DNA of 34,376 nt from Nonomuraea antri (GTDB taxonomy: Bacteria; Actinomycetota; Actinomycetes; Streptosporangiales; Streptosporangiaceae), in NCBI RefSeq assembly GCF_013283785.1, contig NZ_JABCPZ010000105.1:1-34376 (forward strand), written 5' to 3'. Both the position numbers and the translations under genes were made by a program. Shown here in pieces: positions 1 to 7,444 of the stretch (positions within the stretch are counted from its first letter, which is position 1; the number at the start of each line of letters is the position of its first letter). Below the pieces are notes generated by a model. That model was not told where the DNA came from. It worked only from the letters and a program-made list of their open reading frames with translations, and did not search any database.

Positions 1-25
1 CACGGAGACCATCCCAGGGGGGGAC

Positions 26-322
26 ATGAACAAGGCCGAGCTGATCGAGGCCATCGCCGCCGCCGACGGCACGCCGTCCAAGTCCGAGATCAGGGCCGTC
101 CTCAACGCCCTGCAGTTCGTCATCACCGAGGAACTGGTGCACGGCGGCGAGGTGCGTTGGCAGGGTCTCGGCACGTTCGAGGTGGCCGACCTGAAGGCGC
201 GCAAGGGGACCAACCCCAAGACTGGCGAGCCGACCGAGGTCCCGGCCCGGAAGGCACCCAAGTTCCGCCCGAGTGAAGTGCTGAAGGACAAGGTTCGTGG
301 GGGCGCGGGGGGCCTCGCGTAA
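26..322 (+). CDS. HU-family DNA-binding protein
   Basis: 98-residue HU/IHF-like histone-like protein. The N-terminal part (about residues 3-45, beginning MNKAELIEAIA) matches the helical dimerisation region. The segment around 46-75 has the VRWQGLGTFEV beta-strand pattern followed by the basic DNA-binding arm (RKGTNPKTGE and KAPKFRPSEVLK). The family bends and compacts DNA in the cytoplasm. ATG is preceded by a GGGGGGG purine run. A strong terminator follows at once, so it looks monocistronic. The gene is the first in the window, and phage-encoded HU proteins are known, so it may belong to the phage rather than to a host flank. Family call confident, ownership uncertain. Confidence 0.9.
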   Translation: MNKAELIEAIAAADGTPSKSEIRAVLNALQFVITEELVHGGEVRWQGLGTFEVADLKARKGTNPKTGEPTEVPARKAPKFRPSEVLKDKVRGGAGGLA

Positions 323-350
323 CCCATCCTGGAGCACCGCTCGCGCGGTC

Positions 351-388
351 AGCGGCCCGCCCCTCTCCTCTCGGGGGCGGGCCGCTTC
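351..388 (+). terminator. Rho-independent terminator after the HU gene
   Basis: A 13-bp perfect stem (AGCGGCCCGCCCC pairing with GGGGCGGGCCGCT) with a pyrimidine loop, ending in TT. It lies 28 nt after the HU stop codon. Confidence 0.8.
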
Positions 389-620
389 CATGTCCGGACG
401 TCATGACGTAAGGCTCTGTATGGCTCTCAGAGGCCGCGAGACAGGTCCGGACGGAACAAGGGGCCGGACAGACCCAATAGCGCACCAGAGGCCACTACAG
501 CCCCGCGCAGGCGGCATCCAGCCTCAGCAGCCCCGGAAGAACCACACCGAATCCGGCATACGCCAACCGAACCGGCCCCTCACGCGTCACAATCGTCTCC
601 AGCCCGATCAAGGAGCCGAG
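389..620. other. Intergenic region with palindrome ACGTCATGACGT
   Basis: No credible gene in 232 nt. It holds a perfect 12-bp palindrome at 398-409 and two TCCGGAC copies (393-399 and 446-452), one of them touching the palindrome. It presumably carries the promoter of the following gene, but I cannot identify clear -35/-10 boxes. Confidence 0.4.
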
Positions 621-1406
621 ATGACGCAGCCGTACGGCCCGCCGGCGCAGCCGAGCCCCCAGCAGACGCATTCCGGCTATCTGCCGCCGACGCAGGTGTA
701 CGCCGGCCCCCAGCCTGGCCCCGGCTACGGGCCGCCGTCCCCGCCGCCACCGCCGCGGCGGACCTCTCCGAACCGCGCGGTCATCTCCCTGGCCGTCATC
801 GCCACCGCCCTGGTGGGATTCTTCGGCCTCGCCAAGGCGCTCAACTGGGACGACAAGGAACCCGAGACGACGGCCGCGGCCGCCACGGAGGACGCAGCCG
901 AGCCTGCCGCGAAGGATGACGCCGCACCCCAGCGTACGAAGGCCGAGGCCGCGTTCCTCGCCGAGCTGACCAAACACCTTGAGGACGGCGAACGGCTCAA
1001 CGAGAACCGCCGCCTGGAGGAAGGGCACGCGATCTGCGGGCGCGGCGACGAGGACGCCTACGAGGGGCCGCCCACCGTCGACCTGGTGATCGAGCACCAG
1101 CGCGACGCCGTGCTGTACGGCGCCGCGGTCAAGCACCTGTGCCCGAAGTACTTGCCGGTCTGGAAGAGAGCCCAGGGAGGGTTCGGCGAGGGAACGCACA
1201 CGGTGGGCAAGGACATCAAGCCGGGCACGTACCGCACCGTGTCCAAGCCGGTGACGGACTGCTACTGGGAGCGCTCGACGGGGAGCGGCGACATCATCGC
1301 CAACCAGCTCGTCAACAACGCGCCGAACGGGATCACGCTCACGCTGCGCGCGGGCGAGGGCTTCACCGCACGGGAAGGGTGCGGGAACTGGATTCGGGTC
1401 TCATAG
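621..1406 (+). CDS. Membrane-anchored secreted protein, DUF732-like
   Basis: 261 residues. ATG at 621 has AAGGAG 5 nt upstream and is preferred over the longer frame beginning at 297. The first ~50 residues are Pro/Gly/Gln-rich (cytoplasmic), followed by one transmembrane helix (AVISLAVIATALVGFFGLAK). Next comes an Ala/Glu/Asp/Thr linker, then a helical domain of about 90 residues with paired cysteines (AICGRGDED, KHLCPKY) resembling the mycobacterial DUF732 type. A C-terminal beta domain has the VGKDIKPGTYRT and CGNWIRVS pattern common in actinobacterial lipoproteins and exported proteins. The extracellular part therefore has four cysteines, possibly two disulphides. Function unknown. It could be a host-type surface protein or a phage superinfection or surface-modification factor. 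Confidence 0.7.
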   Translation: MTQPYGPPAQPSPQQTHSGYLPPTQVYAGPQPGPGYGPPSPPPPPRRTSPNRAVISLAVIATALVGFFGLAKALNWDDKEPETTAAAATEDAAEPAAKDDAAPQRTKAEAAFLAELTKHLEDGERLNENRRLEEGHAICGRGDEDAYEGPPTVDLVIEHQRDAVLYGAAVKHLCPKYLPVWKRAQGGFGEGTHTVGKDIKPGTYRTVSKPVTDCYWERSTGSGDIIANQLVNNAPNGITLTLRAGEGFTAREGCGNWIRVS

Positions 1407-1477
1407 CCTCGCTGATGTCGGCAGCCGCCGGGCGTCAGCCTGGCCCGTAGAGCAGAGAAGTCCCCGAATCTCGGCGT

Positions 1478-1522
1478 GCATCTTGACGATGCGCATCGTG
1501 ACGATGCATTGTTGACGCATGG
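1478..1522 (+). promoter_or_regulatory. Three tandem 15-bp operator-like repeats overlapping a promoter
   Basis: GCATCTTGACGATGC (1478-1492) abuts GCATCGTGACGATGC (1493-1507), which abuts a degenerate third unit ATTGTTGACGCATGG (1508-1522). Unit 2 is a perfect dyad (GCATCG-TGA-CGATGC). A -35-like TTGACG at 1483-1488 sits 17 nt before a weak -10-like GCATTG at 1506-1511. Transcription would start at or next to the ATG at 1519, and no ribosome-binding site is visible, which suggests a leaderless, repressor-controlled mRNA. The repeats are seen directly; the promoter assignment is inference. Confidence 0.6.
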
Positions 1523-1932
1523 ACACCACCACCGCCGCCACCCAGGCCAGCGTCACCGTCGCCACCATCCGCACCTGGTGCCGCCGCGGAGCTGTCGCCG
1601 CCGCCAAGGTCGCCGGCCGGTGGGTCATCGAAGCCGCCTCCCTCGCCCGGCGGATCGCCCTCGGCACCCGGAAGGTGAAGCCCGTGCTCCCCGACCTGAC
1701 CCAGGAGTTCTGCGACGTCGTCACCGACAGCGCCTACGCCGCCGCCGACGCAGGCAGCACCGCCGGGCTGAAGAAGTTGCTGGCCGACGTCAAGGCCCGC
1801 AACGTCACCGCCGTCATGGGCCCGATCGATCCCGCCCAGGTCAGCCTGGACGACTCCGCCTGGTACCAGCTTGAGCGGCTGGTCTCCTTCCAACTCGGCT
1901 GCGTCCGCGCCGAGCGCGACGACTACATGTAA
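1519..1932 (+). CDS. HTH DNA-binding protein, possibly autoregulatory
   Basis: 137 residues. The N-terminal ~45 residues form a MerR/excisionase-type winged HTH pattern (QASVTVATIRTWCRRGAVAAAKVAGRWVIEAASLARRI). The rest is a helical region of unknown function (PDLTQEFCDVVTDSAYAAADAG). The ATG has no Shine-Dalgarno sequence and lies inside the third tandem operator repeat, so leaderless translation is likely. It is first in a four-gene plus-strand cassette (1519-3266), which makes it the natural candidate for the protein that binds the repeats. It could be a Cro/repressor-like switch protein or an excisionase-like factor. Family level only. Confidence 0.6.
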   Translation: MDTTTAATQASVTVATIRTWCRRGAVAAAKVAGRWVIEAASLARRIALGTRKVKPVLPDLTQEFCDVVTDSAYAAADAGSTAGLKKLLADVKARNVTAVMGPIDPAQVSLDDSAWYQLERLVSFQLGCVRAERDDYM

Positions 1933-1943
1933 AGGGGCACGCC

Positions 1944-2207
1944 ATGCAGAACACCGACCCGCAGACAATCCTCTCCGAACTCGCCAGGCACGCCAGGTAC
2001 TACCGCATCCAGGCGGATCAGGCTTTCCACGAGGGCGCCACCTACGGCACACCTCGCTACGACAGCACGGGCGCAGCATCCCAGGCAGCGATGACCATGC
2101 TCATGGTGGCGCTGCGAGCCACCCAGCCGGACGGCCCCCGCGCTCTGTCCCACCCGCATTGGTCTAAGGAGGCGGACAAGCTGATCGAGCAGGCCACCGA
2201 CCTTTAA
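1944..2207 (+). CDS. Small hypothetical protein
   Basis: 87 residues, 11 nt after the preceding gene. ATG has AAAGGGG 7 nt upstream. Predicted mostly helical (ILSELARHARYYRIQADQAF; SKEADKLIEQATDL), with no motif I can name. Cytoplasmic, no signal or transmembrane segment. Co-transcribed with its neighbours in the 1519-3266 cassette. Function unknown. Confidence 0.6.
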   Translation: MQNTDPQTILSELARHARYYRIQADQAFHEGATYGTPRYDSTGAASQAAMTMLMVALRATQPDGPRALSHPHWSKEADKLIEQATDL

Positions 2208-2226
2208 AGCCCTGGAAGGAGTGAGC

Positions 2227-2850
2227 ATGACCACCGTCCGAATCAAGGTCCGCACCCCTCTCCGGGATGCGACCGGCCCGCGCACCCGATCGATCCCTGC
2301 TGGCTACGACGAGGTGGAGCTGGACGAGTTGTCGCCTCGCGCCCGGGCTCTGGCTGAGGCCATCAGCCACTGCCCCGACGCTGTGGCGGGCACTATCCGG
2401 CTCCGCTCGGACAAGCGGATCCGCGACGTGCAACCGCAGTGGGAGGCGTACTTCACGCCTGAGCAGGCTGACCAGCCGCTCACGATGGACTGGGCGCGCT
2501 GGGACCGGTATCCGGCCGACTCCAGCATGCCCGCCGCCGAGTGGCTGGAACGGCAGGCAGCGAAGATCCCTCCCGGCTGGCGGATCGTCGGCGCCACCCC
2601 CTCCAGTCTCGGCGGGGAACCGCTGGTGCAGGTGGACGACTCCAGCACCCTGATGACGGCCGAAGCAGTAGTCGCCTACCTGGCCACGCACGGCCGGTAC
2701 ATGACCGCCGCCTCATGGCGGTCCAAGGCGCATCCGAGCAAGGGCTTGGCCCCGGAGCCCGCCGACCGCGTGGGCCGTACCCCGCTGTGGGAGCGGGCCG
2801 ACGTGGACGCGTGGATCTCGGGTGAGTGGCAGAAGGAGCGAAGCGCATGA
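2227..2850 (+). CDS. Hypothetical protein with C-terminal HTH-like domain
   Basis: 207 residues. ATG at 2227 is preferred to the GTG two codons earlier because AAGGAG then lies at proper spacing. The N-terminal half is an acidic alpha/beta region without a recognised family. The C-terminal ~65 residues (TAEAVVAYLATHGRYMTAASWRS ... GRTPLWERADVDAWI) follow the HTH_17/excisionase-like plan, in which a sequence-reading helix is followed by a wing ending in DVDAWI. This suggests DNA binding. It overlaps the next gene by ATGA. Role unknown. Confidence 0.6.
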   Translation: MTTVRIKVRTPLRDATGPRTRSIPAGYDEVELDELSPRARALAEAISHCPDAVAGTIRLRSDKRIRDVQPQWEAYFTPEQADQPLTMDWARWDRYPADSSMPAAEWLERQAAKIPPGWRIVGATPSSLGGEPLVQVDDSSTLMTAEAVVAYLATHGRYMTAASWRSKAHPSKGLAPEPADRVGRTPLWERADVDAWISGEWQKERSA

Positions 2851-3266
2851 GCAGCAGCCTGGGCGGACAACTCGGCGACCTCATCTTGTCCGGCTGGTTG
2901 GGTGACGCACCTGACGGAGATGACGCCGCATTCCTCCTGCTGGCCACGCCGGACGAACGCGCGCCTCAGACGATGCCCAGCGTGGCCCGCGCTCTCGGGT
3001 TCGACTCTCGGCCACGCGCCTTCACCGCCTCGCCCCCGAGCGACGTCCATGTGACCATCTCAGACGACGGCTGGACCACCCTGCATGCGCCGAACGGCCA
3101 ACAGTTCACGATTCCAGTCCATGGTGACTGGATCGCACCCGCGCGAGCCCGTGGCTGGGTTGCACTGGTCGTGAGCTTCCTGCCCATGTCCAGCGACGAG
3201 AACGCCGGCGAGCACACGGAGAGAGCCGCTGAGGACGCGGTGATCGGGCTGGTGCCGCTACGGTAG
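2847..3266 (+). CDS. Hypothetical protein, last gene of the left plus-strand cassette
   Basis: 139 residues. ATG overlaps the upstream stop codon (ATGA) and has AAGGAG 8 nt upstream, so it is translationally coupled. Predicted alpha/beta, with hydrophobic strands (AAFLLLATP; GWVALVVSFLPM) and acidic stretches. No signal peptide, transmembrane helix or named family recognised. It ends just before a bidirectional terminator, facing the convergent late operon. Confidence 0.55.
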   Translation: MSSSLGGQLGDLILSGWLGDAPDGDDAAFLLLATPDERAPQTMPSVARALGFDSRPRAFTASPPSDVHVTISDDGWTTLHAPNGQQFTIPVHGDWIAPARARGWVALVVSFLPMSSDENAGEHTERAAEDAVIGLVPLR

Positions 3267-3270
3267 CCGT

Positions 3271-3317
3271 ACAACGCGAAAGCGGCCCCACCCTCCCAAG
3301 GAGAGCGGGGCCGTTGT
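3271..3317. terminator. Bidirectional terminator between converging operons
   Basis: Stem CGGCCCC (3283-3289) pairs with GGGGCCG (3307-3313). An inner CTCC/GGAG pairing and an outer ACAAC/GTTGT pairing extend it. It lies between the plus-strand gene ending at 3266 and the minus-strand gene ending at 3328. Confidence 0.7.
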
Positions 3318-3327
3318 CGTGCAGGGA

Positions 3328-3618
3328 TCAGAAGCCGGTGAGGTCCCGGCCGGTGTGCTGGCCCGGGTGATAACCCTGGTCAGCGCTGTACGTCGGCCGC
3401 CGAGTCGAACCCAGCAGCACGCCCACGATCGGCCAGCGCCGCTGCAGCGTCGACACCACCGCCTGGTAGAAGGTCGTCGCCGCAGCACCAGCCGCGGCCG
3501 TCACCGCGATCACGGTCTGCGGATCCACCTCGACACCACGCAGGGCCAGCCACGCCACGAACGCGCCCACGGCGGCCGGCACGGCGGTACGGATCCACGA
3601 CAGGATCAGGTCGTTCAT
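3328..3618 (-). CDS. Holin-like two-helix membrane protein
   Basis: 96 residues. The ATG has GAGGAGGAG 4 nt upstream. Two hydrophobic segments (AVPAAVGAFVAWLALRGV at about 12-29, and VIAVTAAAGAAATTFYQAVV at about 36-55) are joined by a short turn containing EVDP and followed by a polar, basic tail. This is the size and topology expected of an actinophage holin. It is the last gene of the minus-strand late operon, close to the endolysin but behind a terminator-like hairpin. It presumably makes inner-membrane lesions that release the amidase. Assignment rests on topology and position, not a signature motif. Confidence 0.6.
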   Translation of the reverse strand: MNDLILSWIRTAVPAAVGAFVAWLALRGVEVDPQTVIAVTAAAGAAATTFYQAVVSTLQRRWPIVGVLLGSTRRPTYSADQGYHPGQHTGRDLTGF

Positions 3619-3640
3619 GATCTCCTCCTCAGGAGACGAG

Positions 3641-3667
3641 AAAGCCCCGCACCGGGCGGCACGGGGC
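3641..3667 (-). terminator. Terminator-like hairpin between secreted protein and holin-like gene
   Basis: On the minus strand, GCCCCG pairs with CGGGGC around an inner CCG/CGG pairing, followed by TTTCTCG. It lies 24 nt downstream of the gene ending at 3692, so the holin-like gene may be reached only by readthrough. Confidence 0.6.
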
Positions 3668-3691
3668 GAGATGCTGAGGGACCGCAGGCGG

Positions 3692-4072
3692 TCAGGACGT
3701 CGGCGACGGGCTCGCGGTCGGCGTCGCCTTCACGCACGCGAACTTGGGCAGGCCCGCCGACGTGGAGCCGTTCGGCTTGCACGTCGCGGTGGTGCCGTCG
3801 AGGGTGAGCTCGAACCCCTTGAGCGGCTTCACCAGACTGTCGACGCCCGACCGCGAGTACAGCGTGATCTTCCGCTCGGTGCTCTTGCACGCGCCGCTGA
3901 CGGACTTGGGCAGGTTGCCGCGCTCCAGGATCCGCAGGTAGCCGGTGCTCTTTGAGACGCAGCCGCCGTAGCTCTTGGCCGGCTCCTTCCACGCAGCCGA
4001 CGCCGCAGCGCCCACGCCAGCACCCGCCAGCACCAGGCCAGCCACAGCCACGACGAGCAGGGGCTTTCTCAT
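3692..4072 (-). CDS. Small secreted protein of the lysis module
   Basis: 126 residues. ATG overlaps the endolysin stop codon (ATGA). A signal peptide or N-terminal anchor is evident: MRKP, then a long hydrophobic stretch (LLVVAVAGLVLAGAGVGAAA), then an AxA-type site (AAASAAW). The exported part has four cysteines (YGGCVSK, GACKST, ATCKPN, FACVKA), consistent with two disulphides in a compact beta-rich domain, and a Thr/Ser/Pro tail. Its place directly after the amidase suggests a role at the cell envelope during lysis or exclusion, but I know no family for it. Confidence 0.6.
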   Translation of the reverse strand: MRKPLLVVAVAGLVLAGAGVGAAASAAWKEPAKSYGGCVSKSTGYLRILERGNLPKSVSGACKSTERKITLYSRSGVDSLVKPLKGFELTLDGTTATCKPNGSTSAGLPKFACVKATPTASPSPTS

Positions 4073-4830
4073 GACGATCTCCGTTCGTTGAGGATGTCCC
4101 AGCATTCGGCCGTCCACACGAGGCCGCCCTTGAGGCCATGCCGGTTCTTGAACGCCTCGACCAGAGCGGCCAGGTCGGGGTCTGTCGGGTCGTACTTCTT
4201 CGAGGTCGTGTCCGCGGCGCCGAGTGCCCGCCGCAGCGTGACCACGTGCGGGCTGGTGTCGCCCGGCCGAAGCTCGGGCAGCCGCGCCGCCGGCGCCCCG
4301 CCGCCGCTGCTCGTCTTGGGCCTGGGCGCACCGGCCTTGACCCACTCGTACAGCGGCCCGCCCGGGCAGCTCGTGGCGTAGCCGTCGCGGTGGCCCTTGA
4401 TCTCCGGGCCAGCGCCGCCCTCCCGGCGGAGGTACTCGATCGCGTCGCGGATCCCGTGCTTGATGCCGTCGTTCGGCTCGGTGAACCCGCTGTTTCCGAC
4501 CAGCGCCAGCACCGCATAGTGGCCGGCGTTCAGGCCCGGCCCGTTCGCCGCGGGCAGACGGCCAGGGCCACGGCCCATGAACACCCGCTGGTGCGGACAG
4601 ACACACACGCTGTACCCGATGTCCACGTAGCGGGTCTCCCGCCCGCCGGACATGTGCATCCGCTGCACATCCCTGACGAGCTGCACGCACACGTCGTGGT
4701 CGCGCACGATCTCAGGCGACACCCGGCCGCCCGTGTAGTGCACCTTCACCCCGCGTGTGCGCGCGAGCGGCGTGAGCGCGCCTGTCGGCGCCGCCGCACC
4801 CCATTCCCTGCGACTGACGATCTCCACCAT
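4069..4830 (-). CDS. Endolysin: PGRP-type N-acetylmuramoyl-L-alanine amidase
   Basis: 253 residues. The ATG at 4830 overlaps the upstream stop codon (TGATG) and is preferred over the longer frame. Residues ~5-165 form an Amidase_2/PGRP domain that cleaves the bond between N-acetylmuramic acid and L-alanine in peptidoglycan. The zinc ligands are visible as H31 (VHYTGG), H147 (KGHRDG) and C155 (ATSCPGG), and the YSVCVCPHQRVFMGRG strand pair is typical. A Pro/Ser/Gly linker (170-183) leads to a C-terminal region of ~65 residues (LRPGDTSPHVVTLRRALGA ... VEAFKNRHGL) resembling a PG_binding_1 peptidoglycan-binding domain. No signal peptide, so it needs a holin. It lies between two membrane/secreted lysis proteins. 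Confidence 0.92.
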   Translation of the reverse strand: MVEIVSRREWGAAAPTGALTPLARTRGVKVHYTGGRVSPEIVRDHDVCVQLVRDVQRMHMSGGRETRYVDIGYSVCVCPHQRVFMGRGPGRLPAANGPGLNAGHYAVLALVGNSGFTEPNDGIKHGIRDAIEYLRREGGAGPEIKGHRDGYATSCPGGPLYEWVKAGAPRPKTSSGGGAPAARLPELRPGDTSPHVVTLRRALGAADTTSKKYDPTDPDLAALVEAFKNRHGLKGGLVWTAECWDILNERRSS

Positions 4831-5102
4831 CAGCCCCCCTTGGACATGAGATTGATGATGGTCACGACCAGCGACCCCGCGCCGAACACAACCGCCAGCG
4901 ACGGCAACGGCCATCGGCCGCGCTCCAGCACCCGGATACGCGTCTCGTGGTCGCTCACCTGGCCGCCGACAGTCGACAGGTTTCCGCCGATCGTCTCGAC
5001 CTTCCCGCCGATGTTGTCGACCTTGCGATCGGTCGCGAGGAGCTGGTCATAGATCTCCCTGGCCCCGATCTGGATGTGACCGAGGGAGTCGGGCTGCGGC
5101 AT
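4830..5102 (-). CDS. Coiled-coil membrane protein of the lysis module
   Basis: 90 residues. ATG with ACGGAGG 5 nt upstream. The first ~60 residues have heptad-like repeats (KVDNIGGKVETIGGNLSTVG, then VSDHETRIRVLERG). A single C-terminal transmembrane helix follows (LPSLAVVFGAGSLVVTIINLM). This layout matches actinophage proteins annotated as DUF2746-like membrane proteins next to endolysins, possibly holin or antiholin partners. It overlaps the endolysin start by one base, which supports shared translation. Confidence 0.6.
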   Translation of the reverse strand: MPQPDSLGHIQIGAREIYDQLLATDRKVDNIGGKVETIGGNLSTVGGQVSDHETRIRVLERGRWPLPSLAVVFGAGSLVVTIINLMSKGG

Positions 5103-5187
5103 GGCGCCTCCGTGCAGGTGTTGTACGGCTGGCGCCGTGATGGGTGGAGGGGGCCGCCAGTGCGGACGGCCCGCTGTACGAGCGGGG

Positions 5188-5595
5188 TCAGGTGCCGATG
5201 ACGTCGCCGAGTCGCAGGCTTTCGATCAGCTCCTGTACGCGGGAGGACAGGTCGATGAGGTCGCCCCGGATGGTGTTGTAGTCGGAGCCGACAACGGTCG
5301 CGGAGGATCCGAGAATCGGCGCGTCAACCTCGGGCACGTCCGCGACTGGGGGGCCTTGTGGGGGCAGCAGCAGCGGCACCGCGCCCGCCGTGCTGGCCGC
5401 CCACAGCCTGCCGCCCTGGCTGTAGATGTGCGTCTTCCCCGCAGGCGGGGTCGGCGGGGTAGTGCGGTCCGTGAAGATCCAGCCCGCGCTGGCTTCGAGC
5501 AGCGGCCGGGAAGTGCCCGCGGTCGTCTGGGCCTGCACGATGTCGCGTTGGATCTGCCGGGTGATTCTGGCCTGATCGTCGGGAAACCCGTCCAC
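5188..5595 (-). CDS. Tail-associated hypothetical protein
   Basis: 135 residues. GTG at 5595 has GGGGGG 6 nt upstream and is chosen over the much longer open frame that overlaps the preceding gene. An N-terminal helix (DDQARITRQIQRDIVQAQT) and a middle segment (GWIFTDRTTPPTPPAGKTHIYSQGGRLWAAS) precede a C-terminal coiled segment (LSSRVQELIESLRLGD). Such proteins lie at the end of actinophage tail-tip clusters. Likely virion-associated, exact role unknown. Confidence 0.6.
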   Translation of the reverse strand: MDGFPDDQARITRQIQRDIVQAQTTAGTSRPLLEASAGWIFTDRTTPPTPPAGKTHIYSQGGRLWAASTAGAVPLLLPPQGPPVADVPEVDAPILGSSATVVGSDYNTIRGDLIDLSSRVQELIESLRLGDVIGT

Positions 5596-5606
5596 GTCTG
5601 GCCCCC

Positions 5607-7430
5607 CTACTCGACGGCCTGGTCGTCGATGAACAGCTCGGCCTCGTCGCGGCCGTTCTCGCGGCCGGTCGCGGTCACGCGCATGCCGAGGATCCGCCTG
5701 CGCTCGTTCAGGCCGGCGCCGCCGTTGACCCGCTTGAAGAACTCGTTCGTCATCACGATGCGGGCCGGATCGCCCAGCATGTTCGGATGAATCGACGGTT
5801 CCTCGCCCAGCAGGACGGTGATCGAGAAGACCGGCGGCGCGCCGCCGCTCGTGAGCGCGAGCTGCTCGGCGATCTCGTCGAGCTGGCCGACATCGCGGAT
5901 GCCTGGCCGGTCCACGATCCGGTCGATGCGCGGCCACACGCCGGTCGCCAGATGCGGGCTGTCGAACGCCGCCGAGATGAGCGGCTTGGACACGGTGGAG
6001 GCGTCGGTGTCGATCGTGTCGCCGCGGACGCGCCAGCGGGTGCCGCGCTGTAGGGGCGCCCACTCGATCGACCAGTCGAGGATGTTGCCGCCGTGCGGGC
6101 TGTCGGTGTAGGTGTGGGCCGCGTTGGGGTCGCCGAGGGGGACGCCCCATTTCCAGTGGAACTCCAGGCCGCCCGGCCCGAACTCCGAGTTGATCATCCA
6201 CTCGTAGCCGTCCACGCCATCCGTCGTGCTCGCGAGGTGCTGGCCGTACATGGCCTGGTACGCCTCGAACGTCCGGTCGATCACGCTGCCCGAATCCCCG
6301 GCTTGCAGGATCAGCCCGAGGTCCGCGAACGGCTGGAGCTGCATGTGGTCGATGAGCTGGCGGCCGACCTCGACCCGGTCGACGCCGACGTACGGCGTCA
6401 GCGACTCCTCCAGCATCACGTACTGGAAGAACGCCTCCAGGCTGGCGCCGGACAGGGACAGCACCGGGGTTTGCCGCCTGCTTTTGCGGATGTTGGCGCC
6501 GGTGATCCAGTAGCGGCCCCAGTGCACGCCCGCCCGCCAGATGTCGCACACGGTCACACCCGGGCCTCTGAGGAGATCGGTCCGGTAGCGAGGCACGATC
6601 TTCGCGGCCAGATCGCCAGCGTTCTCGTCGCTGATGGGGAAGGTGCTGGAGAAGTTGCCGACGTTGATCTGCCCGCGGCGGCTGATCCGCTTCTCGAACG
6701 ATGGTTGGTGGACTGCGAGGTCTCCGAGATGCCCGCCGAACAGCCGGGAGAACCTGTACAGGTACAAGCCGTCGCCGACGCCTGGGGTGTCCGGCGGGAT
6801 CGGCGGCACCTCGACGTCCAGGCCGGCTGAGGGGATGCTGATGGTGATGCCGCGCACCGAGAACGGCGAACCCGCGCTGAGCGGAAACTCCTTCACCCCG
6901 GACGGGGAGCTGCTGGAGATCTGCCGTGAGGCGAGCGCGGCGAACGCCTGCCCGCCCTGCTCCTGGCCACGCAGCTGATAACCGGCCGGGCCGGCCACCT
7001 CCATCGGGTCCGGATGACAGAAGACGGCCGGGATGCGCAGTTCGAGGTGGCTGGCGGCGGCGGGGGTGACGGTAGGGGTGGTGACGCCCTCGCCCGCGGC
7101 GGCGATCGCGATCCGGATCGACGCGGCCGGGTCCGCGCCGGCGACGGCGGCGATGACGACCACGCCGTCGCCGCCGTCGGCCTGCTCGAACGTCCAGGCG
7201 GAGGGTTCGCTGCCGGTGGCGATCAGCCGCAGGATGCGGGTGGCCAGGAAGGCATCCTCGTCCAGCCGGATGTCCGCCCATCCGGTCGGGACCGGCTGGG
7301 CGGCGAGCGGGTGCGTGCACACGTGCACCGCGTACAGCACGTCACCGGCCGCCACTGAGGTGGGCCGGGCGACGGTGACGTGGTTGTCGGCGGCGCTGCC
7401 GAAACTGGCCGAACGGACGGAGGCGGGCAT
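5607..7430 (-). CDS. Minor tail / tail-tip protein
   Basis: 607 residues. ATG at 7430 has GAGGGGG 5 nt upstream; a GTG two codons earlier lacks spacing. Residues ~10-150 form a Gly/Ala/Val-rich beta domain (GDVLYAVHVCTH ... GWADIRLDEDAFLATRILRL ... VIAAVAGADPAAS) similar in plan to the N-terminus of the preceding distal-tail protein. The rest resembles the tail-tip or baseplate-hub protein of siphoviruses (LYRFSRLFGGHLGDLAVHQPSFEKRIS; YRTDLLRGPGVTVCDIWRAGVHWG), which takes part in host contact and DNA injection. The long open frame 5188-7320 on the same strand is a shadow of this gene joined to the next. Confidence 0.75.
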   Translation of the reverse strand: MPASVRSASFGSAADNHVTVARPTSVAAGDVLYAVHVCTHPLAAQPVPTGWADIRLDEDAFLATRILRLIATGSEPSAWTFEQADGGDGVVVIAAVAGADPAASIRIAIAAAGEGVTTPTVTPAAASHLELRIPAVFCHPDPMEVAGPAGYQLRGQEQGGQAFAALASRQISSSSPSGVKEFPLSAGSPFSVRGITISIPSAGLDVEVPPIPPDTPGVGDGLYLYRFSRLFGGHLGDLAVHQPSFEKRISRRGQINVGNFSSTFPISDENAGDLAAKIVPRYRTDLLRGPGVTVCDIWRAGVHWGRYWITGANIRKSRRQTPVLSLSGASLEAFFQYVMLEESLTPYVGVDRVEVGRQLIDHMQLQPFADLGLILQAGDSGSVIDRTFEAYQAMYGQHLASTTDGVDGYEWMINSEFGPGGLEFHWKWGVPLGDPNAAHTYTDSPHGGNILDWSIEWAPLQRGTRWRVRGDTIDTDASTVSKPLISAAFDSPHLATGVWPRIDRIVDRPGIRDVGQLDEIAEQLALTSGGAPPVFSITVLLGEEPSIHPNMLGDPARIVMTNEFFKRVNGGAGLNERRRILGMRVTATGRENGRDEAELFIDDQAVE

Positions 7431-7444
7431 GTTCACCCCCTCGG

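Noticed and set aside
5188..7320. Long minus-strand frame covering the tail-tip gene in another phase
   Set aside because: Only its last 135 codons are a real gene (5188-5595); the rest is Arg/Pro-rich shadow of the 607-residue tail-tip protein.
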